The notes beneath the pieces are model-generated. The model ran no database searches and was not told where the DNA came from. It saw only the letters and a list, made by a program, of their open reading frames with translations. The translations under genes were made by a program, and so were the position numbers. A stretch of 64,000 nucleotides of DNA from an uncultured Erythrobacter sp. (GTDB lineage Bacteria; Pseudomonadota; Alphaproteobacteria; Sphingomonadales; Sphingomonadaceae): positions 641,069 through 705,068 of the forward strand of contig CANLZP010000001.1 in the NCBI GenBank assembly GCA_947495695.1. Direction: 5' to 3'. Positions 34,139 through 42,956 of this stretch are shown here, piece after piece. How positions within the stretch are numbered: position 1 is the first letter of the stretch; every line of letters starts with the position of its first letter.

Positions 34139-35725
34139 ATGCCCTGGCGCACGATTATCCCAGTACTTCTAACCACCTTCACTCTGGCAGGAACAGTGTG
34201 GCTCAGCTGGCCTGCAAACCTTTTGCTGGTGCTGCTTGTACCGGCAACTGTCATGGCGTGGTGGGATTTCTTTCAATATGATCATACACTTAGAAGGAAT
34301 TACCCATTGATCGCACGGGTACGATGGGTGGCAGAGGATTTGCGACCCTTTGCACAAAACTATTTTGTCGAAGGGGATTTGGAGGGCCGCCCATTCAGCC
34401 ATCAGGAACGCACACTGGTTTATGCCAGAGCCAAGGGTGATCTGGACGCGCATCCGATGGGCACCGAATTGGATGTCTATTCTGACGAATATGAGTGGTT
34501 AGGCCACTCCATCGCGCCCGATGACAGCGCGCCAGAATATTGGCGCAAGCGCGTGGGCGAAACGACCTGCAAAAAGCCCTATGACGCTGCTTTGCTGAAT
34601 ATTTCTGCGATGAGTTACGGCTCGATATCAGGCCGAGCTATCGAAGCGTTGAACAAAGGCGCGGCAATCGGCGGCTTTGCGCATTGCACTGGCGAAGGCA
34701 GTGTCAGCCGGTTTCACGAACATCATGGTGGAGATTTGATCTGGCAACTGGGTAGCGGGTATTTTGGCGCCCGGGCCAAGGATGGCAGTTTTGACGAGGT
34801 CAAGTTCACAGACACAGCGGCCAGTGATCAGGTCAAAATGATCGAAATCAAGCTGAGCCAAGGGGCGAAACCTGGCCATGGCGGCGTTCTTCCGGCCGCA
34901 AAAGTTACCAAGGAAATCGCTGCAGCACGCGGAGTACCAGAGGGGGAGACCGTCTATTCTCCCGCCGCGCATTCAGCCTTTTCTACCCCAATCGAAATGC
35001 TCGAGTGGATCACACAGCTACGCGAGGCAAGCAGGGGCAAACCGGTTGGCATCAAATTATGCGTTGGGCAGCCGCATGAGATCATGGCGATCACCAAGGC
35101 TATGCATCAAACCGGAATGCATCCCGATTTTATTACGGTGGATGGCGCCGAGGGGGGCACGGGTGCTGCTCCGCTGGAATTGTCTAACAGCGTGGGAATG
35201 CCGCTTCGCGAAGGACTGATCATGGTCCGTAATGCGCTGGTAGGGACCCGGTTCAAGGACAGAGTCGCGCTAGCCGCGTCGGGCAAAGTCCATTCGGGCG
35301 CGAAAATGGCCATCGCCTTCGCCTTGGGTGCGGATTGGTGCAATGCAGCGCGACCCTTCATGTTTTCGCTGGGCTGCATCCTCGCCAAGCAATGCCACAC
35401 CGGCAATTGCCCCACTGGCATCGCAACGCAAAAAGAATGGCGCCAGAAAGGCTTGGTGGTTGAGGACAAGGGCGAGCGTGTCGCCCGATATCAACGTCAG
35501 ACCGTCCACTCCTTACGTGAAATTGTGGTCGCGATGGGGCGCGAAACCCCGTGGGATATTGCACCCCATGACATGCGCGAGCGGATCAACGGAGCCCGGT
35601 CAGATTCAATCGATCGGATCTATCAATTCTGCAAAGAAGGCGCGTTGATAGATGACCCCGATTCAACCCGGCTAGCCCGACATTGGAAAGCCGCCAGCCC
35701 CGAGACATTCAGGAGAATTGCATGA
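34139..35725 (+). CDS. FMN-binding glutamate synthase family protein, membrane anchored
   Basis: Resembles the synthase domain of the large glutamate synthase subunit but lacks the glutaminase domain. The 528 residues begin with two predicted membrane segments (about 5-44), then the FMN/TIM-barrel core: ISAMSYGSISGRAIEALN, GEGSVSRFHEHHGGDLIWQLGSGYFG, PGHGGVLPAAKVT, and TVDGAEGGTGAAPLE. The iron-sulfur motif GCILAKQCHTGNCPTG is present. No glutaminase or NADPH subunit is adjacent, so glutamate synthesis cannot be assumed. The downstream NTF2-like gene overlaps its stop by 4 bases. Confidence 0.87.
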   Translation: MPWRTIIPVLLTTFTLAGTVWLSWPANLLLVLLVPATVMAWWDFFQYDHTLRRNYPLIARVRWVAEDLRPFAQNYFVEGDLEGRPFSHQERTLVYARAKGDLDAHPMGTELDVYSDEYEWLGHSIAPDDSAPEYWRKRVGETTCKKPYDAALLNISAMSYGSISGRAIEALNKGAAIGGFAHCTGEGSVSRFHEHHGGDLIWQLGSGYFGARAKDGSFDEVKFTDTAASDQVKMIEIKLSQGAKPGHGGVLPAAKVTKEIAAARGVPEGETVYSPAAHSAFSTPIEMLEWITQLREASRGKPVGIKLCVGQPHEIMAITKAMHQTGMHPDFITVDGAEGGTGAAPLELSNSVGMPLREGLIMVRNALVGTRFKDRVALAASGKVHSGAKMAIAFALGADWCNAARPFMFSLGCILAKQCHTGNCPTGIATQKEWRQKGLVVEDKGERVARYQRQTVHSLREIVVAMGRETPWDIAPHDMRERINGARSDSIDRIYQFCKEGALIDDPDSTRLARHWKAASPETFRRIA

Positions 35726-36120
35726 GCGCCGCGCTTGGTTTGAAGAAATGGCATGAAGTGATTGATGGTGGCAGCCAGCCCGACGCTTTGTCAGCCATCA
35801 TGCAGGAGGATGCTGTGTTTCATTCGCCAGTGGTCAACACCCCACAAAAAGGGCGCCCTATTGTTGTGGCGTATCTGTCTGCAGCCGGCGCGACTCTGGG
35901 CAATGACAGTTTTCAATATTTGCGAGAGATTGTGGACGGCAATAACGCCGTGCTCGAATTCCAGACCGAGATGGAGGGGATTCAAGTCAATGGGATCGAC
36001 ATGATCACCTTTGACGATGAAGGTTTGATCACCGACTTTAAGGTGATGGTTAGACCGTTGAAAGCGGTGAACAAAGTTTGGGAAATGATGGCTGCGCAAT
36101 TGGAGCGGGCCAAGGGCTAA
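35722..36120 (+). CDS. NTF2/SnoaL-like domain protein
   Basis: 132-residue protein of the NTF2 fold (cone-shaped alpha+beta), starting MSAALGLKKWHEVIDGG after an AGGAG site. AIMQEDAVFHSPVVNTPQKGRPIVVAYLSAAG and VLEFQTEMEGIQVNGIDMITFDDEGLITDFKVMVRPLKAVNKVWEMM fit SnoaL-like proteins. No catalytic residue can be assigned. Its ATG shares four bases with the stop of the FMN protein gene, so the two are translated together. Confidence 0.8.
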   Translation: MSAALGLKKWHEVIDGGSQPDALSAIMQEDAVFHSPVVNTPQKGRPIVVAYLSAAGATLGNDSFQYLREIVDGNNAVLEFQTEMEGIQVNGIDMITFDDEGLITDFKVMVRPLKAVNKVWEMMAAQLERAKG

Positions 36121-36147
36121 GCCTGCTGCGAGCCAGAAATTCTGAGC

Positions 36148-36543
36148 CTAGCCGTCCAAAAATTTGTCGACTAAGTCCAGCACAAGGTTGCCACCTTCCT
36201 TGTGAAGCAGGTTCTTGCGCAAATTGACCAGGGCTGGCTCTGCATTGAACGAAATCAACTGCTTCATGGACCAGTCGGGAAACATTCGCTCTGCCGCCGC
36301 GTCCTGATCCAGGATCTCAATCGAGTGGTGCCGAGGATCTTTGCGCAAAGTCTCTAGCAATGTGGCAACCGCGCTTTCAGGCCCTTCGATCAGCTGAAAA
36401 AAGCGGTTGTTGTTGCAGATGAGGAAGCCGGTGATCGCGCGATCGGGATTGTTTCGTTCCGATACCTCGATGATCTGGAACACATCGGCCGTGTCCGTGT
36501 CCGCGGCGGCCTTGCTACAATAAATTACCCGCTCCACAGGCAA
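36148..36543 (-). CDS. Short BLUF-domain blue-light photoreceptor
   Basis: BLUF domains bind FAD and sense blue light through a hydrogen-bond switch. Key residues are intact by alignment to AppA: Y8 (AppA Y21), N32 (N45), Q50 in FFQLIEG (Q63), W91 and M93 in FPDWSM (W104/M106). The protein is 131 residues, so it is a stand-alone BLUF with a roughly 35-residue C-terminal helical extension rather than a fused effector. Output is unknown; stand-alone BLUF proteins usually act through protein contacts. It is downstream of rho on the same strand with a perfect hairpin between. Confidence 0.92.
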   Translation of the reverse strand: MPVERVIYCSKAAADTDTADVFQIIEVSERNNPDRAITGFLICNNNRFFQLIEGPESAVATLLETLRKDPRHHSIEILDQDAAAERMFPDWSMKQLISFNAEPALVNLRKNLLHKEGGNLVLDLVDKFLDG

Positions 36544-36559
36544 CTCCTGTCATTCAATT

Positions 36560-36586
36560 GGGCCTGCGTATTTAATCCGCAGGCCC
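36560..36586. terminator. Hairpin between rho and the BLUF gene
   Basis: GGGCCTGCG-N9-CGCAGGCCC is a perfect 9-bp stem in the 55-base gap. There is no T-run on the minus strand, so it may end rho transcripts weakly or sit in the BLUF leader. Confidence 0.4.
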
Positions 36587-36598
36587 TCTACCTCAGCC

Positions 36599-37864
36599 CT
36601 ATTGATTCATCGTTTCGAAGAAGTCTTCGTTGGTCTTGGAATCCTTCATCTTGTCGAGCAAGAATTCCATTGAATCGATCGTACCCATCTGCATCAGGAT
36701 CCGGCGCAAGACCCACATCTTCGAAAGCTTGTCCTTCTCGACCAGCAATTCTTCCTTACGCGTGCCAGACTTACCGACATCCAAGGCCGGGAAGATCCGC
36801 TTGTCTGCAACCTTACGGTCGAGGACGATTTCAGAGTTACCGGTGCCTTTGAATTCTTCAAAGATCACTTCGTCCATCCGGCTGCCGGTATCGATCAGAG
36901 CGGTTGCAATGATCGACAGGGATCCACCCTCTTCGATATTACGCGCTGCGCCGAAGAAGCGCTTGGGACGCTGCAAAGCATTGGCATCGACACCGCCGGT
37001 CAACACCTTGCCCGAGCTCGGCACAACGGTGTTGTAGGCCCGGCCAAGCCGCGTGATGGAATCGAGCAGAATGACAACATCCCGCTTGTGCTCGACCAAT
37101 CTCTTGGCTTTTTCGATAACCATTTCAGCCACTTGAACGTGGCGCTGGGCGGGTTCGTCAAAGGTTGAGGAGATCACCTCACCCTTCACGCTGCGCTGCA
37201 TGTCGGTGACTTCTTCGGGCCGCTCGTCAACCAACAACACCAGCAAGAACACTTCGGGGTGGTTGTCAGTGATGGCCTTGGCAATGTTTTGCAACAGAAC
37301 CGTCTTACCCGTGCGCGGCGGAGCAACGATCAGCGCACGTTGGCCCTTGCCCTGCGGCGAGATAATATCGATCACCCGCGCGCTTTTGTCCTCAACCGTT
37401 GGATCGAGTGTATCGAGTGACAATTTCTCATCCGGGTAAAGCGGGGTCAGATTATCGAAATTGGTCCGCATCCGAACCGCATCGGGTTCGTCATAATTGA
37501 CCGTCGTCAAACTGGTCAGAGCAAAATAGCGCTCGCCTTCTTTGGGTGCGCGGATTTCGCCTTCAACCGTATCACCGGTGCGCAGACCCCATTTGCGGAT
37601 CTGGTTGGGCGAGACATAGATATCATCGGGTCCGGCCAGATAATTCGCTTCGGGTGAGCGCAGGAAGCCAAAACCATCCTGCAGCACTTCGATCGTGCCG
37701 ATGCCCATGATCTGCTCGTTATATTCTTCATCGTCTGCCAATTCACGCAGGATGCAGAACATCAGATCCTGGCGGCGCATGGTCGATGCGCCTTCAACGC
37801 CCAGCTCTTCGGCCATGCTGACCAATTCTGCCGGGGCTTTTTCTTTTAATTCCTTAAGATGCAT
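36599..37864 (-). CDS. rho: Transcription termination factor Rho
   Basis: Hexameric RNA-dependent ATPase that ends Rho-dependent transcripts. From [14 protein letters not shown] the protein is 421 residues. The cold-shock-like primary RNA site is [32 protein letters not shown]. Walker A is [11 protein letters not shown], Walker [16 protein letters not shown], and the Q/R-loops are in the conserved core. The frame continues 14 codons upstream without family sequence. A 263-base gap separates it from the hemJ gene. The gene order rho-hemJ-hemE-ori is conserved in alphaproteobacteria. Confidence 0.97.
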   Translation of the reverse strand: MHLKELKEKAPAELVSMAEELGVEGASTMRRQDLMFCILRELADDEEYNEQIMGIGTIEVLQDGFGFLRSPEANYLAGPDDIYVSPNQIRKWGLRTGDTVEGEIRAPKEGERYFALTSLTTVNYDEPDAVRMRTNFDNLTPLYPDEKLSLDTLDPTVEDKSARVIDIISPQGKGQRALIVAPPRTGKTVLLQNIAKAITDNHPEVFLLVLLVDERPEEVTDMQRSVKGEVISSTFDEPAQRHVQVAEMVIEKAKRLVEHKRDVVILLDSITRLGRAYNTVVPSSGKVLTGGVDANALQRPKRFFGAARNIEEGGSLSIIATALIDTGSRMDEVIFEEFKGTGNSEIVLDRKVADKRIFPALDVGKSGTRKEELLVEKDKLSKMWVLRRILMQMGTIDSMEFLLDKMKDSKTNEDFFETMNQ

Positions 37865-38127
37865 TGCAAAAAATTCCGTGTGGGTCGGCCAAGGGAACAT
37901 GGCCATTTTGAATGTTGCCGGCAGGTCAGTCGCTCATGAGTCATGAGCATTGGGCTTGGAGAAAGCAGACCTTGCTGCCACCATTTGGTGCAGCCGATAG
38001 CCGTTATGAAATTTTGTCGTTTAGACGCGGATCGAACTACGCCGCACTAACCGTTGCGTCAATCAAGATTCGGCAAAGCGATCCAATGACCAGCTCGAGC
38101 GCATTAATATTCTGCCCCGAATCGACC

Positions 38128-38574
38128 TCAGAACGGTCGGACGATCACCACAATCACGATCAACACCGCAGCAAGCCCTGGGACTTCGTTCAGCAGGCGC
38201 AATTTCTTGCCCTCCAAGCTGCGCTCTCCGCGCGCCAATTTCTTGGCATAACCTGTCATCCACCCCTGATATCCGGTCAAGGCCAGCACAAACAGCAGCT
38301 TTGCATGGAACCACCCTTGCGTGAATGCGCCGGTGGAATAGGCCAGAGCCAGACCAAGCACCCACACAACAATCATCGATGGCGTCAGGATGATCTTGAT
38401 CAGCCGCCGCTCGCGTTCAATCCATTTCGCATCCGCCTCGCTACCCGGCGCGCCATCTTCCTGATGATAGACAAACAGGCGGGGCAGCATGAACAATCCC
38501 GCCATCCAGAAGATCACAAAGATCAGATGGCCAGCTTTGATCCAAAGATAGGTCATGGCGAGAATTTCCTGCAT
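38128..38574 (-). CDS. hemJ: Protoporphyrinogen IX oxidase HemJ (UPF0093/CopD-like)
   Basis: Membrane haem-pathway enzyme that oxidises protoporphyrinogen IX, replacing HemG/HemY. The 148 residues have four membrane segments, with conserved IKAGHLIFVIFWMAGLFMLPRLFVYH and GWFHAKLLFVLALTGYQGWMTGYAKKLARGE. The first ATG gives MQEILAMTYLW; an ATG six codons later (38556) is possible. It is next to hemE, the preceding enzyme of the haem pathway, on the same strand. Confidence 0.92.
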   Translation of the reverse strand: MQEILAMTYLWIKAGHLIFVIFWMAGLFMLPRLFVYHQEDGAPGSEADAKWIERERRLIKIILTPSMIVVWVLGLALAYSTGAFTQGWFHAKLLFVLALTGYQGWMTGYAKKLARGERSLEGKKLRLLNEVPGLAAVLIVIVVIVRPF

Positions 38575-38642
38575 GGTGAGGAGGATGTAGGGAGCGAGCG
38601 CGCCAACGTCACCCCCGCCTGAATGAAAATGAATTTTTGTTG

Positions 38643-39662
38643 TTAGCCACCGCGAACATGCGCGACCAATTGCTCAACATGCTCGATCGGGGTGAATTGG
38701 CCAATGCCGTGACCCAGATTGAACACATGGGGACGATCGTCAAAGGCGTGCAATATCGTGTCGATCCGGCTCGTCAAATGCTCGCCGCCAGCCAGCAGTA
38801 ACAAGGGGTCCAGATTGCCTTGGACCGGCATTCCTTCGGGTAAAGCGCCGTCAGCCCAATAGGGATCAACCGTTTCATCCAAGCCCAAAGCATCCACGCC
38901 AGTTTCCTGGGCATAGGCCGTCAATTTTGCGCCAGCACCCTTGGGAAAACCAATGACCGGCGTGTCAGGATGGCTTTGCTTGAGCGCGGCGGTGATGCGC
39001 GCATTGGGCCCGATGACCCAGCGTTCAAATTCATCCGGCGCCAGAGATCCCGCCCAACTATCGAACAATTGCACAGCCTCTGCGCCAGCGTCGATCTGAC
39101 CGCGCAGATAGGTAATGGAGACCTGCTCTATCGCATCGATAATCGCCTGGAATTGCGCTGGATCGCGATAGGCCAAAGCGCGGGTCTCATGCTGATCGCG
39201 GCTGCCCTCGCCTGCCACCATGTAGGTCGCAACGGTCCACGGACTGCCGGCAAATCCCAGCATGGTTACGGACTCGTCGAGCTGCTCGCGGCACAAGCGC
39301 ACCGTTTGATAGATCGGATCAAACCGTTCCATCTGCGCGGTAAAGTTCTCTAGCCCGCTATCCACCAAACGCGGCGACAATTTGGGACCTTCTCCAACCA
39401 GAAACTCCAGATGTTGACCCATCGCATGCGGGACAATCAAAATATCGGAGAACAAAATTGCGCCATCAAAGGCAAACCGGCGCAAAGGCTGAAGCGTCAC
39501 TTCGGCAGCAGCCTGGCTATCATAAACCAGATCGAGAAAACCGCCCTTCTCTGCCCGCAATGCACGGTATTCTGGCAGATAGCGCCCAGCCTGGCGCATC
39601 AGCCACATGGGGGCTTTCTCACCCTTCAATCCGCGCAATGTATCGAGAAGCAAACCAGGCAT
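38643..39662 (-). CDS. hemE: Uroporphyrinogen decarboxylase
   Basis: Decarboxylates uroporphyrinogen III to coproporphyrinogen III in haem synthesis. From MPGLLLDTLRGLKG the protein is 339 residues: RQAGRYLPEYR, AILFSDILIVPHAMG, FAGSPWTVATYMVAG, VIGFPKGAGAKL, and HVFNLGHGIGQFTPIEHVEQLVAHVR are all family blocks. The long frame upstream has no family sequence. It borders the candidate origin; in Caulobacter the origin also lies beside hemE. Confidence 0.97.
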   Translation of the reverse strand: MPGLLLDTLRGLKGEKAPMWLMRQAGRYLPEYRALRAEKGGFLDLVYDSQAAAEVTLQPLRRFAFDGAILFSDILIVPHAMGQHLEFLVGEGPKLSPRLVDSGLENFTAQMERFDPIYQTVRLCREQLDESVTMLGFAGSPWTVATYMVAGEGSRDQHETRALAYRDPAQFQAIIDAIEQVSITYLRGQIDAGAEAVQLFDSWAGSLAPDEFERWVIGPNARITAALKQSHPDTPVIGFPKGAGAKLTAYAQETGVDALGLDETVDPYWADGALPEGMPVQGNLDPLLLLAGGEHLTSRIDTILHAFDDRPHVFNLGHGIGQFTPIEHVEQLVAHVRGG

Positions 39663-39674
39663 TCGGTTAGGTCC

Positions 39675-39700
39675 AATCAATATAATATATATATTTATAA
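39675..39700. other. AT-rich DNA-unwinding element candidate
   Basis: 25 of 26 bases are A or T in a genome stretch that is otherwise GC-rich. It sits 12 bases upstream of the hemE start. This also overlaps the hemE promoter region, so it may serve either role. Confidence 0.55.
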
Positions 39701-39953
39701 GAGTTGTTGGTGTTTGTTGGCCCTGTGGATTTCGGGGACAACGGCCCACTGCCCGATTTTTCCCCGTTTGAGAACACCCAAACGTGCTGCGAATCGCGGC
39801 AGACTGTGAGTCCACCAAAACTTATCCCGCTTCTCCCCAGCCTGTCGATAAGCATTGCTGATTGTCGACTAACAGGCGTGAGCAGGACTCGTTCTGGGCA
39901 TGGAAACTATCCCCGAACTTGTCGCCAGACTTCTCCCGTGGTTTATGCCAGCT

Positions 39954-39962
39954 GTATCCACA
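39954..39962. other. DnaA box-like sequence
   Basis: GTATCCACA differs from TTATCCACA at one position. It is 27 bases before the start of the DUF299 gene. Confidence 0.5.
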
Positions 39963-39988
39963 GCCAAAAAAGACCACAGCCACCCAAT

Positions 39989-40834
39989 ATGAAACGTCTC
40001 CATTTGCACCTTGTGTCCGACTCCACAGGAGAGACTTTGGAGATGATTGCCAAGGCTGCGCTGGCGCAGTTTGAGGACGCCGATGTGGTGCGCCATTTTT
40101 GGCCAATGGTGCGCTCGCGTCAACATCTTGACCGGATTGTGCCTGATTTGGCCGCCAATCCTGGCCTGGTCCTGTTTACTCTGGTCAATGCAGAAACCCG
40201 CGCACGACTGGAGGAGCATTGCCGCCAGATCGGTTTGCCGGCGGTGCCCGCGCTGGATGCGGTTACCTCGGCATTGGAAGCGCAATTGGGGCAAGAAGCC
40301 CATGGCCGCCCGGGCCGCCAGCACTTGATGGACGAAGCTTATTTCAAGCGGGTTGAGGCGATCCAGTTCACCATCGCGCATGATGACGGGATTGGTTGGG
40401 AAAACTGGGAAGAGGCTGACATTGTTCTGGCTGGCGTATCGCGCAGCTCCAAAACCCCCACCAGCATTTATCTCGCCAACCGCGGGTATAAAGTGGCAAA
40501 CATCCCATTGGTGGTTGAAAGCCCGCCGCCCAAGGCTTTGTATGGATTGCGCCACCCCTTGGTCGTGGGCCTGACCACCGCGCCCGAGCGTTTGGTGCAG
40601 ATCCGCCGCAATCGGCTGTTGTCGCTCAACGAGGGCACGGAAACGTCCTATGTCGATAACGACCGTGTCAACGCGGAAGTGAAGTTTGCCCGGCGCATGT
40701 TTGCCGACAATGGTTGGCCGGTGATCGATGTGACGCGTCGCTCGATTGAGGAAAGTGCGGCTGCGATCATTCGTCTGGTGCAAGAACGCAACCGGCAGGC
40801 AAAGCCGGTCGACGGGACTGCAAAACCGATATGA
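39989..40834 (+). CDS. DUF299 kinase/pyrophosphorylase (PEP synthase or PPDK regulatory protein)
   Basis: Bifunctional serine/threonine kinase and phosphorylase using ADP to regulate PEP synthase or pyruvate phosphate dikinase. Start at MKRLHLHLVSDSTGE gives 281 residues; an earlier frame extension lacks family sequence. P-loop-like GVSRSSKTPTSIYLANRGYKVANIPLV and QIRRNRLLSLNEG are diagnostic. Its partner enzyme gene is not in the window. maf follows, overlapping by 4 bases. Confidence 0.92.
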   Translation: MKRLHLHLVSDSTGETLEMIAKAALAQFEDADVVRHFWPMVRSRQHLDRIVPDLAANPGLVLFTLVNAETRARLEEHCRQIGLPAVPALDAVTSALEAQLGQEAHGRPGRQHLMDEAYFKRVEAIQFTIAHDDGIGWENWEEADIVLAGVSRSSKTPTSIYLANRGYKVANIPLVVESPPPKALYGLRHPLVVGLTTAPERLVQIRRNRLLSLNEGTETSYVDNDRVNAEVKFARRMFADNGWPVIDVTRRSIEESAAAIIRLVQERNRQAKPVDGTAKPI

Positions 40835-41427
40835 CTGAAAACTCCCTCATACTCGCCTCCAAGTCATCATCTCGGCGCGCCATGCTGGATGCAGCTGGCG
40901 TATCCTATCGGGCGATTCCCGCCGAACTGGATGAGCGCGCCATCGAAGACAGTCTGACAGGCTCGTCCCCGCAAGACATCGCCTTGGCATTGGCGGTGAG
41001 CAAGGCCCACGCCGTTGCCGCTCAAAACAAGGATGCGCTGGTGTTGGGCAGCGATTCCTTGGTGGTTGTGGAGGGTAAGCGTTTCGATAAACCCACTGGC
41101 CGCGACAATGCCGCAGACCATTTGCGCTTCTTCTCGGGCAAAATGATCGAGCTGCACAGCGCCGCTGCTTTGGTGCGCAATGAAAGCTGCGAATGGAGCG
41201 CGCCCTCGATGGCAAAGCTGTATGTGCGCGATCTGAGTGATGCTTTCATCGAGGAATATCTCGATCAGGAATGGCCCGAGGTTGGATATTGTGTTGGCGT
41301 GTTCAGGATAGAGGCCCTGGGGGTGCAATTGTTCGACCGGATCGAAGGCGATCAATTCACCGTTTTGGGCATGCCCTTGCTGGGTGTGTTGGGCGCCTTG
41401 CGCGAGCTGGGTGAGCTTCCCGCATGA
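40831..41427 (+). CDS. Maf family nucleoside triphosphate pyrophosphatase
   Basis: Removes pyrophosphate from modified or non-canonical nucleotides. The 198-residue protein begins ILASKSSSRRAMLDAAGVSYRAIPAELDERAIE (Maf signature SxSxRR) and has VLGSDSLVVVEGKRFDKP and PSMAKLYVRDLSDAFIEEYLDQEWPEVGYCVGVFRIEALG, closest to the YceF subgroup. It overlaps DUF299 and aroE by 4 bases each, so the run DUF299-maf-aroE-coaE is coupled. Confidence 0.92.
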   Translation: MTENSLILASKSSSRRAMLDAAGVSYRAIPAELDERAIEDSLTGSSPQDIALALAVSKAHAVAAQNKDALVLGSDSLVVVEGKRFDKPTGRDNAADHLRFFSGKMIELHSAAALVRNESCEWSAPSMAKLYVRDLSDAFIEEYLDQEWPEVGYCVGVFRIEALGVQLFDRIEGDQFTVLGMPLLGVLGALRELGELPA

Positions 41428-42293
41428 CGCTTGCCCAAACATCTCCCTATGCAGAAGTGATCGGCGATCCCATCGCCCATTCCCAGAGCCCGGCGATACA
41501 TGGGTTTTGGCTGGAGCAATTGGGTATAGATGCCCATTATCATCGACAACATGTGACAGCCGAAGGGCTTGAGGCCTATCTTGCGGACCGCCGCATGGAT
41601 CCACATTGGCGCGGTTGCAACGTCACCATGCCGCACAAGCAAGCGATCATGGACCTATGCGATCAACTCGACCCTTTGGCTAAGCGGGTTGCGGCGGTGA
41701 ACACCGTGGTCAAACAGCCCGATGGATCACTCACCGGCTATAACACCGATGTTGGCGGTTTTCTCGAGCCGCTGGCTGGCCATCTGAAGGCAACTCACCT
41801 GTTTCGCATGGCGCGTGTGTTGGGCACCGGCGGCGCCGCGCGCGCCATTATCAGCGGCCTGAGCGATCACGGCTTTGTGATCGTTTTAGCTGGGCGAAAC
41901 CCGGGCAAAGCTCGCGCAATGTTGGATGAATTGGTACCCAAGGGCGAGCACCATAATGTGCATATCGATCACTTTGCCAATGCCACCGATTTTGCATTTG
42001 ATGACCGCGAGGGGTGTTTTGATCTGGTGGTCAATGCCAGCCCCCTGGGTATGCGCGGGCAAGAAGAGCTCGGGTTTGATTGGAGCCATGCCCCACCCGG
42101 TGCGATTGCCTATGATATTGTGACCGACCCGCTCGACACCCAATTTCTGCAAAAGGCCCGCGTGGCTGGCCACAGCGCTATTGATGGCTATGCCATGCTG
42201 ATCGGGCAGGCCGATCAGGCGTTCGAATTGTTCTTCGGTCAGAAACCACCCCGGCACCATGATGCCCAATTGCGCGAGCTGTTGCAGCAATGA
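41424..42293 (+). CDS. aroE: Shikimate dehydrogenase
   Basis: NADPH-dependent reduction of 3-dehydroshikimate in the aromatic pathway. 289 residues. The N-terminal SPAIHGFWLEQLG and the substrate lysine in NVTMPHKQAIMDLCD, NTDVGGFLEPL and the Rossmann VLGTGGAARAIISGL, AGRNPGKARAML are clear. The C-terminal SAIDGYAMLIGQADQAFELFFG completes it. Overlaps maf upstream and coaE downstream by 4 bases each. Confidence 0.95.
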   Translation: MTLAQTSPYAEVIGDPIAHSQSPAIHGFWLEQLGIDAHYHRQHVTAEGLEAYLADRRMDPHWRGCNVTMPHKQAIMDLCDQLDPLAKRVAAVNTVVKQPDGSLTGYNTDVGGFLEPLAGHLKATHLFRMARVLGTGGAARAIISGLSDHGFVIVLAGRNPGKARAMLDELVPKGEHHNVHIDHFANATDFAFDDREGCFDLVVNASPLGMRGQEELGFDWSHAPPGAIAYDIVTDPLDTQFLQKARVAGHSAIDGYAMLIGQADQAFELFFGQKPPRHHDAQLRELLQQ

Positions 42294-42904
42294 CCGATTC
42301 CAAACCCGAAAAACGCACATCTCCGATCATCCTGGGTCTGACGGGCTCAATCGGCATGGGAAAGTCGACCGTCGCGCAAATGTTCGAGCGTGCCGGAGTG
42401 CCAGTGTTTGATGCCGATGCAGAGGTGCGCGCCATGCAGGGCACGGATGGTGCCTTAGTTCCAGCGATTGAGGAGGCTTTCCCCGGCTCAACCGGCCCTG
42501 GAGGTGTTTTGAGAGAACGATTGGGTGAGCAGGTGTTTGGCGACAAACAGGCTTTGGCCCGATTGGAGGCGATTGTTCATCCAGCGGTTGGACTTCGTCG
42601 GCAAGAATTCATGATTGAACATGGTCAGGCACCGATGGTGTTGTTTGATATCCCTTTGTTGTTCGAAGGTGATGGCCACAAACAGGTGGACGCGATCATC
42701 GTGGTGTCTGCTCCAGCCGAAATTCAGCGCGAAAGGGTGCTTGCTCGCGAGGGGATGACACCCGAAAAATTTGCGCACATCCTGTCTTTGCAAACGCCGG
42801 ATGCGGAAAAGCGCGCGCGCGCAGACCACATCATCGACACAGGAACGTCGCTGGAGGAGACCGAAGCGGCGGTCGCCACCTTGATCAAACAGCTTTCTTC
42901 CTGA
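42290..42904 (+). CDS. coaE: Dephospho-CoA kinase
   Basis: Last step of coenzyme A synthesis: phosphorylates the 3'-hydroxyl of dephospho-CoA. 204 residues. Walker A is GLTGSIGMGKSTVAQMF; other blocks are VPVFDADAEVRAMQ, GDKQALARLEAIVHPAV and LFDIPLLFEGDGHK. RADHIIDTGTSLEETEAAVATLI ends the domain. It overlaps aroE by 4 bases; the exonuclease gene follows, 52 bases downstream. Confidence 0.95.
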   Translation: MTDSKPEKRTSPIILGLTGSIGMGKSTVAQMFERAGVPVFDADAEVRAMQGTDGALVPAIEEAFPGSTGPGGVLRERLGEQVFGDKQALARLEAIVHPAVGLRRQEFMIEHGQAPMVLFDIPLLFEGDGHKQVDAIIVVSAPAEIQRERVLAREGMTPEKFAHILSLQTPDAEKRARADHIIDTGTSLEETEAAVATLIKQLSS

Positions 42905-42956
42905 TCGGCGATAGAATCGCTTGCCTCGCGGCATTCTTGGTCCGATAGTGGCCCCA

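Larger units (their letters stand above)
39663..39988. other. Candidate chromosomal replication origin (oriC) between hemE and DUF299 gene
   Basis: A 326-base gap with no convincing ORF, between divergently oriented hemE and the DUF299 gene, the same two genes that flank the Caulobacter origin. It contains a 26-base AT run (39675-39700), an IHF-like AATCAATATAATA, and several DnaA-box-like 9-mers: TGTGGATTT (39724, 7/9 as the complement), TTATCCCGC (39822, 7/9) and GTATCCACA (39954, 8/9). Genes on both sides mostly point away from it. No perfect DnaA box and no CtrA TTAA-N7-TTAA site were found. Confidence 0.7.

Noticed and set aside
37865..38127. Small ORF in the gap between rho and hemJ
   Set aside because: Only short shadow frames of hemJ reach in; no family sequence or ribosome-binding site.
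39663..39988. CtrA-binding sites as in the Caulobacter origin
   Set aside because: No TTAA-N7-TTAA found by reading; a lack of CtrA sites is usual outside Caulobacterales.
39869..40783. 304-residue minus-strand frame over the DUF299 gene and origin candidate
   Set aside because: Antisense to DUF299; would not leave an origin gap and has no domain.
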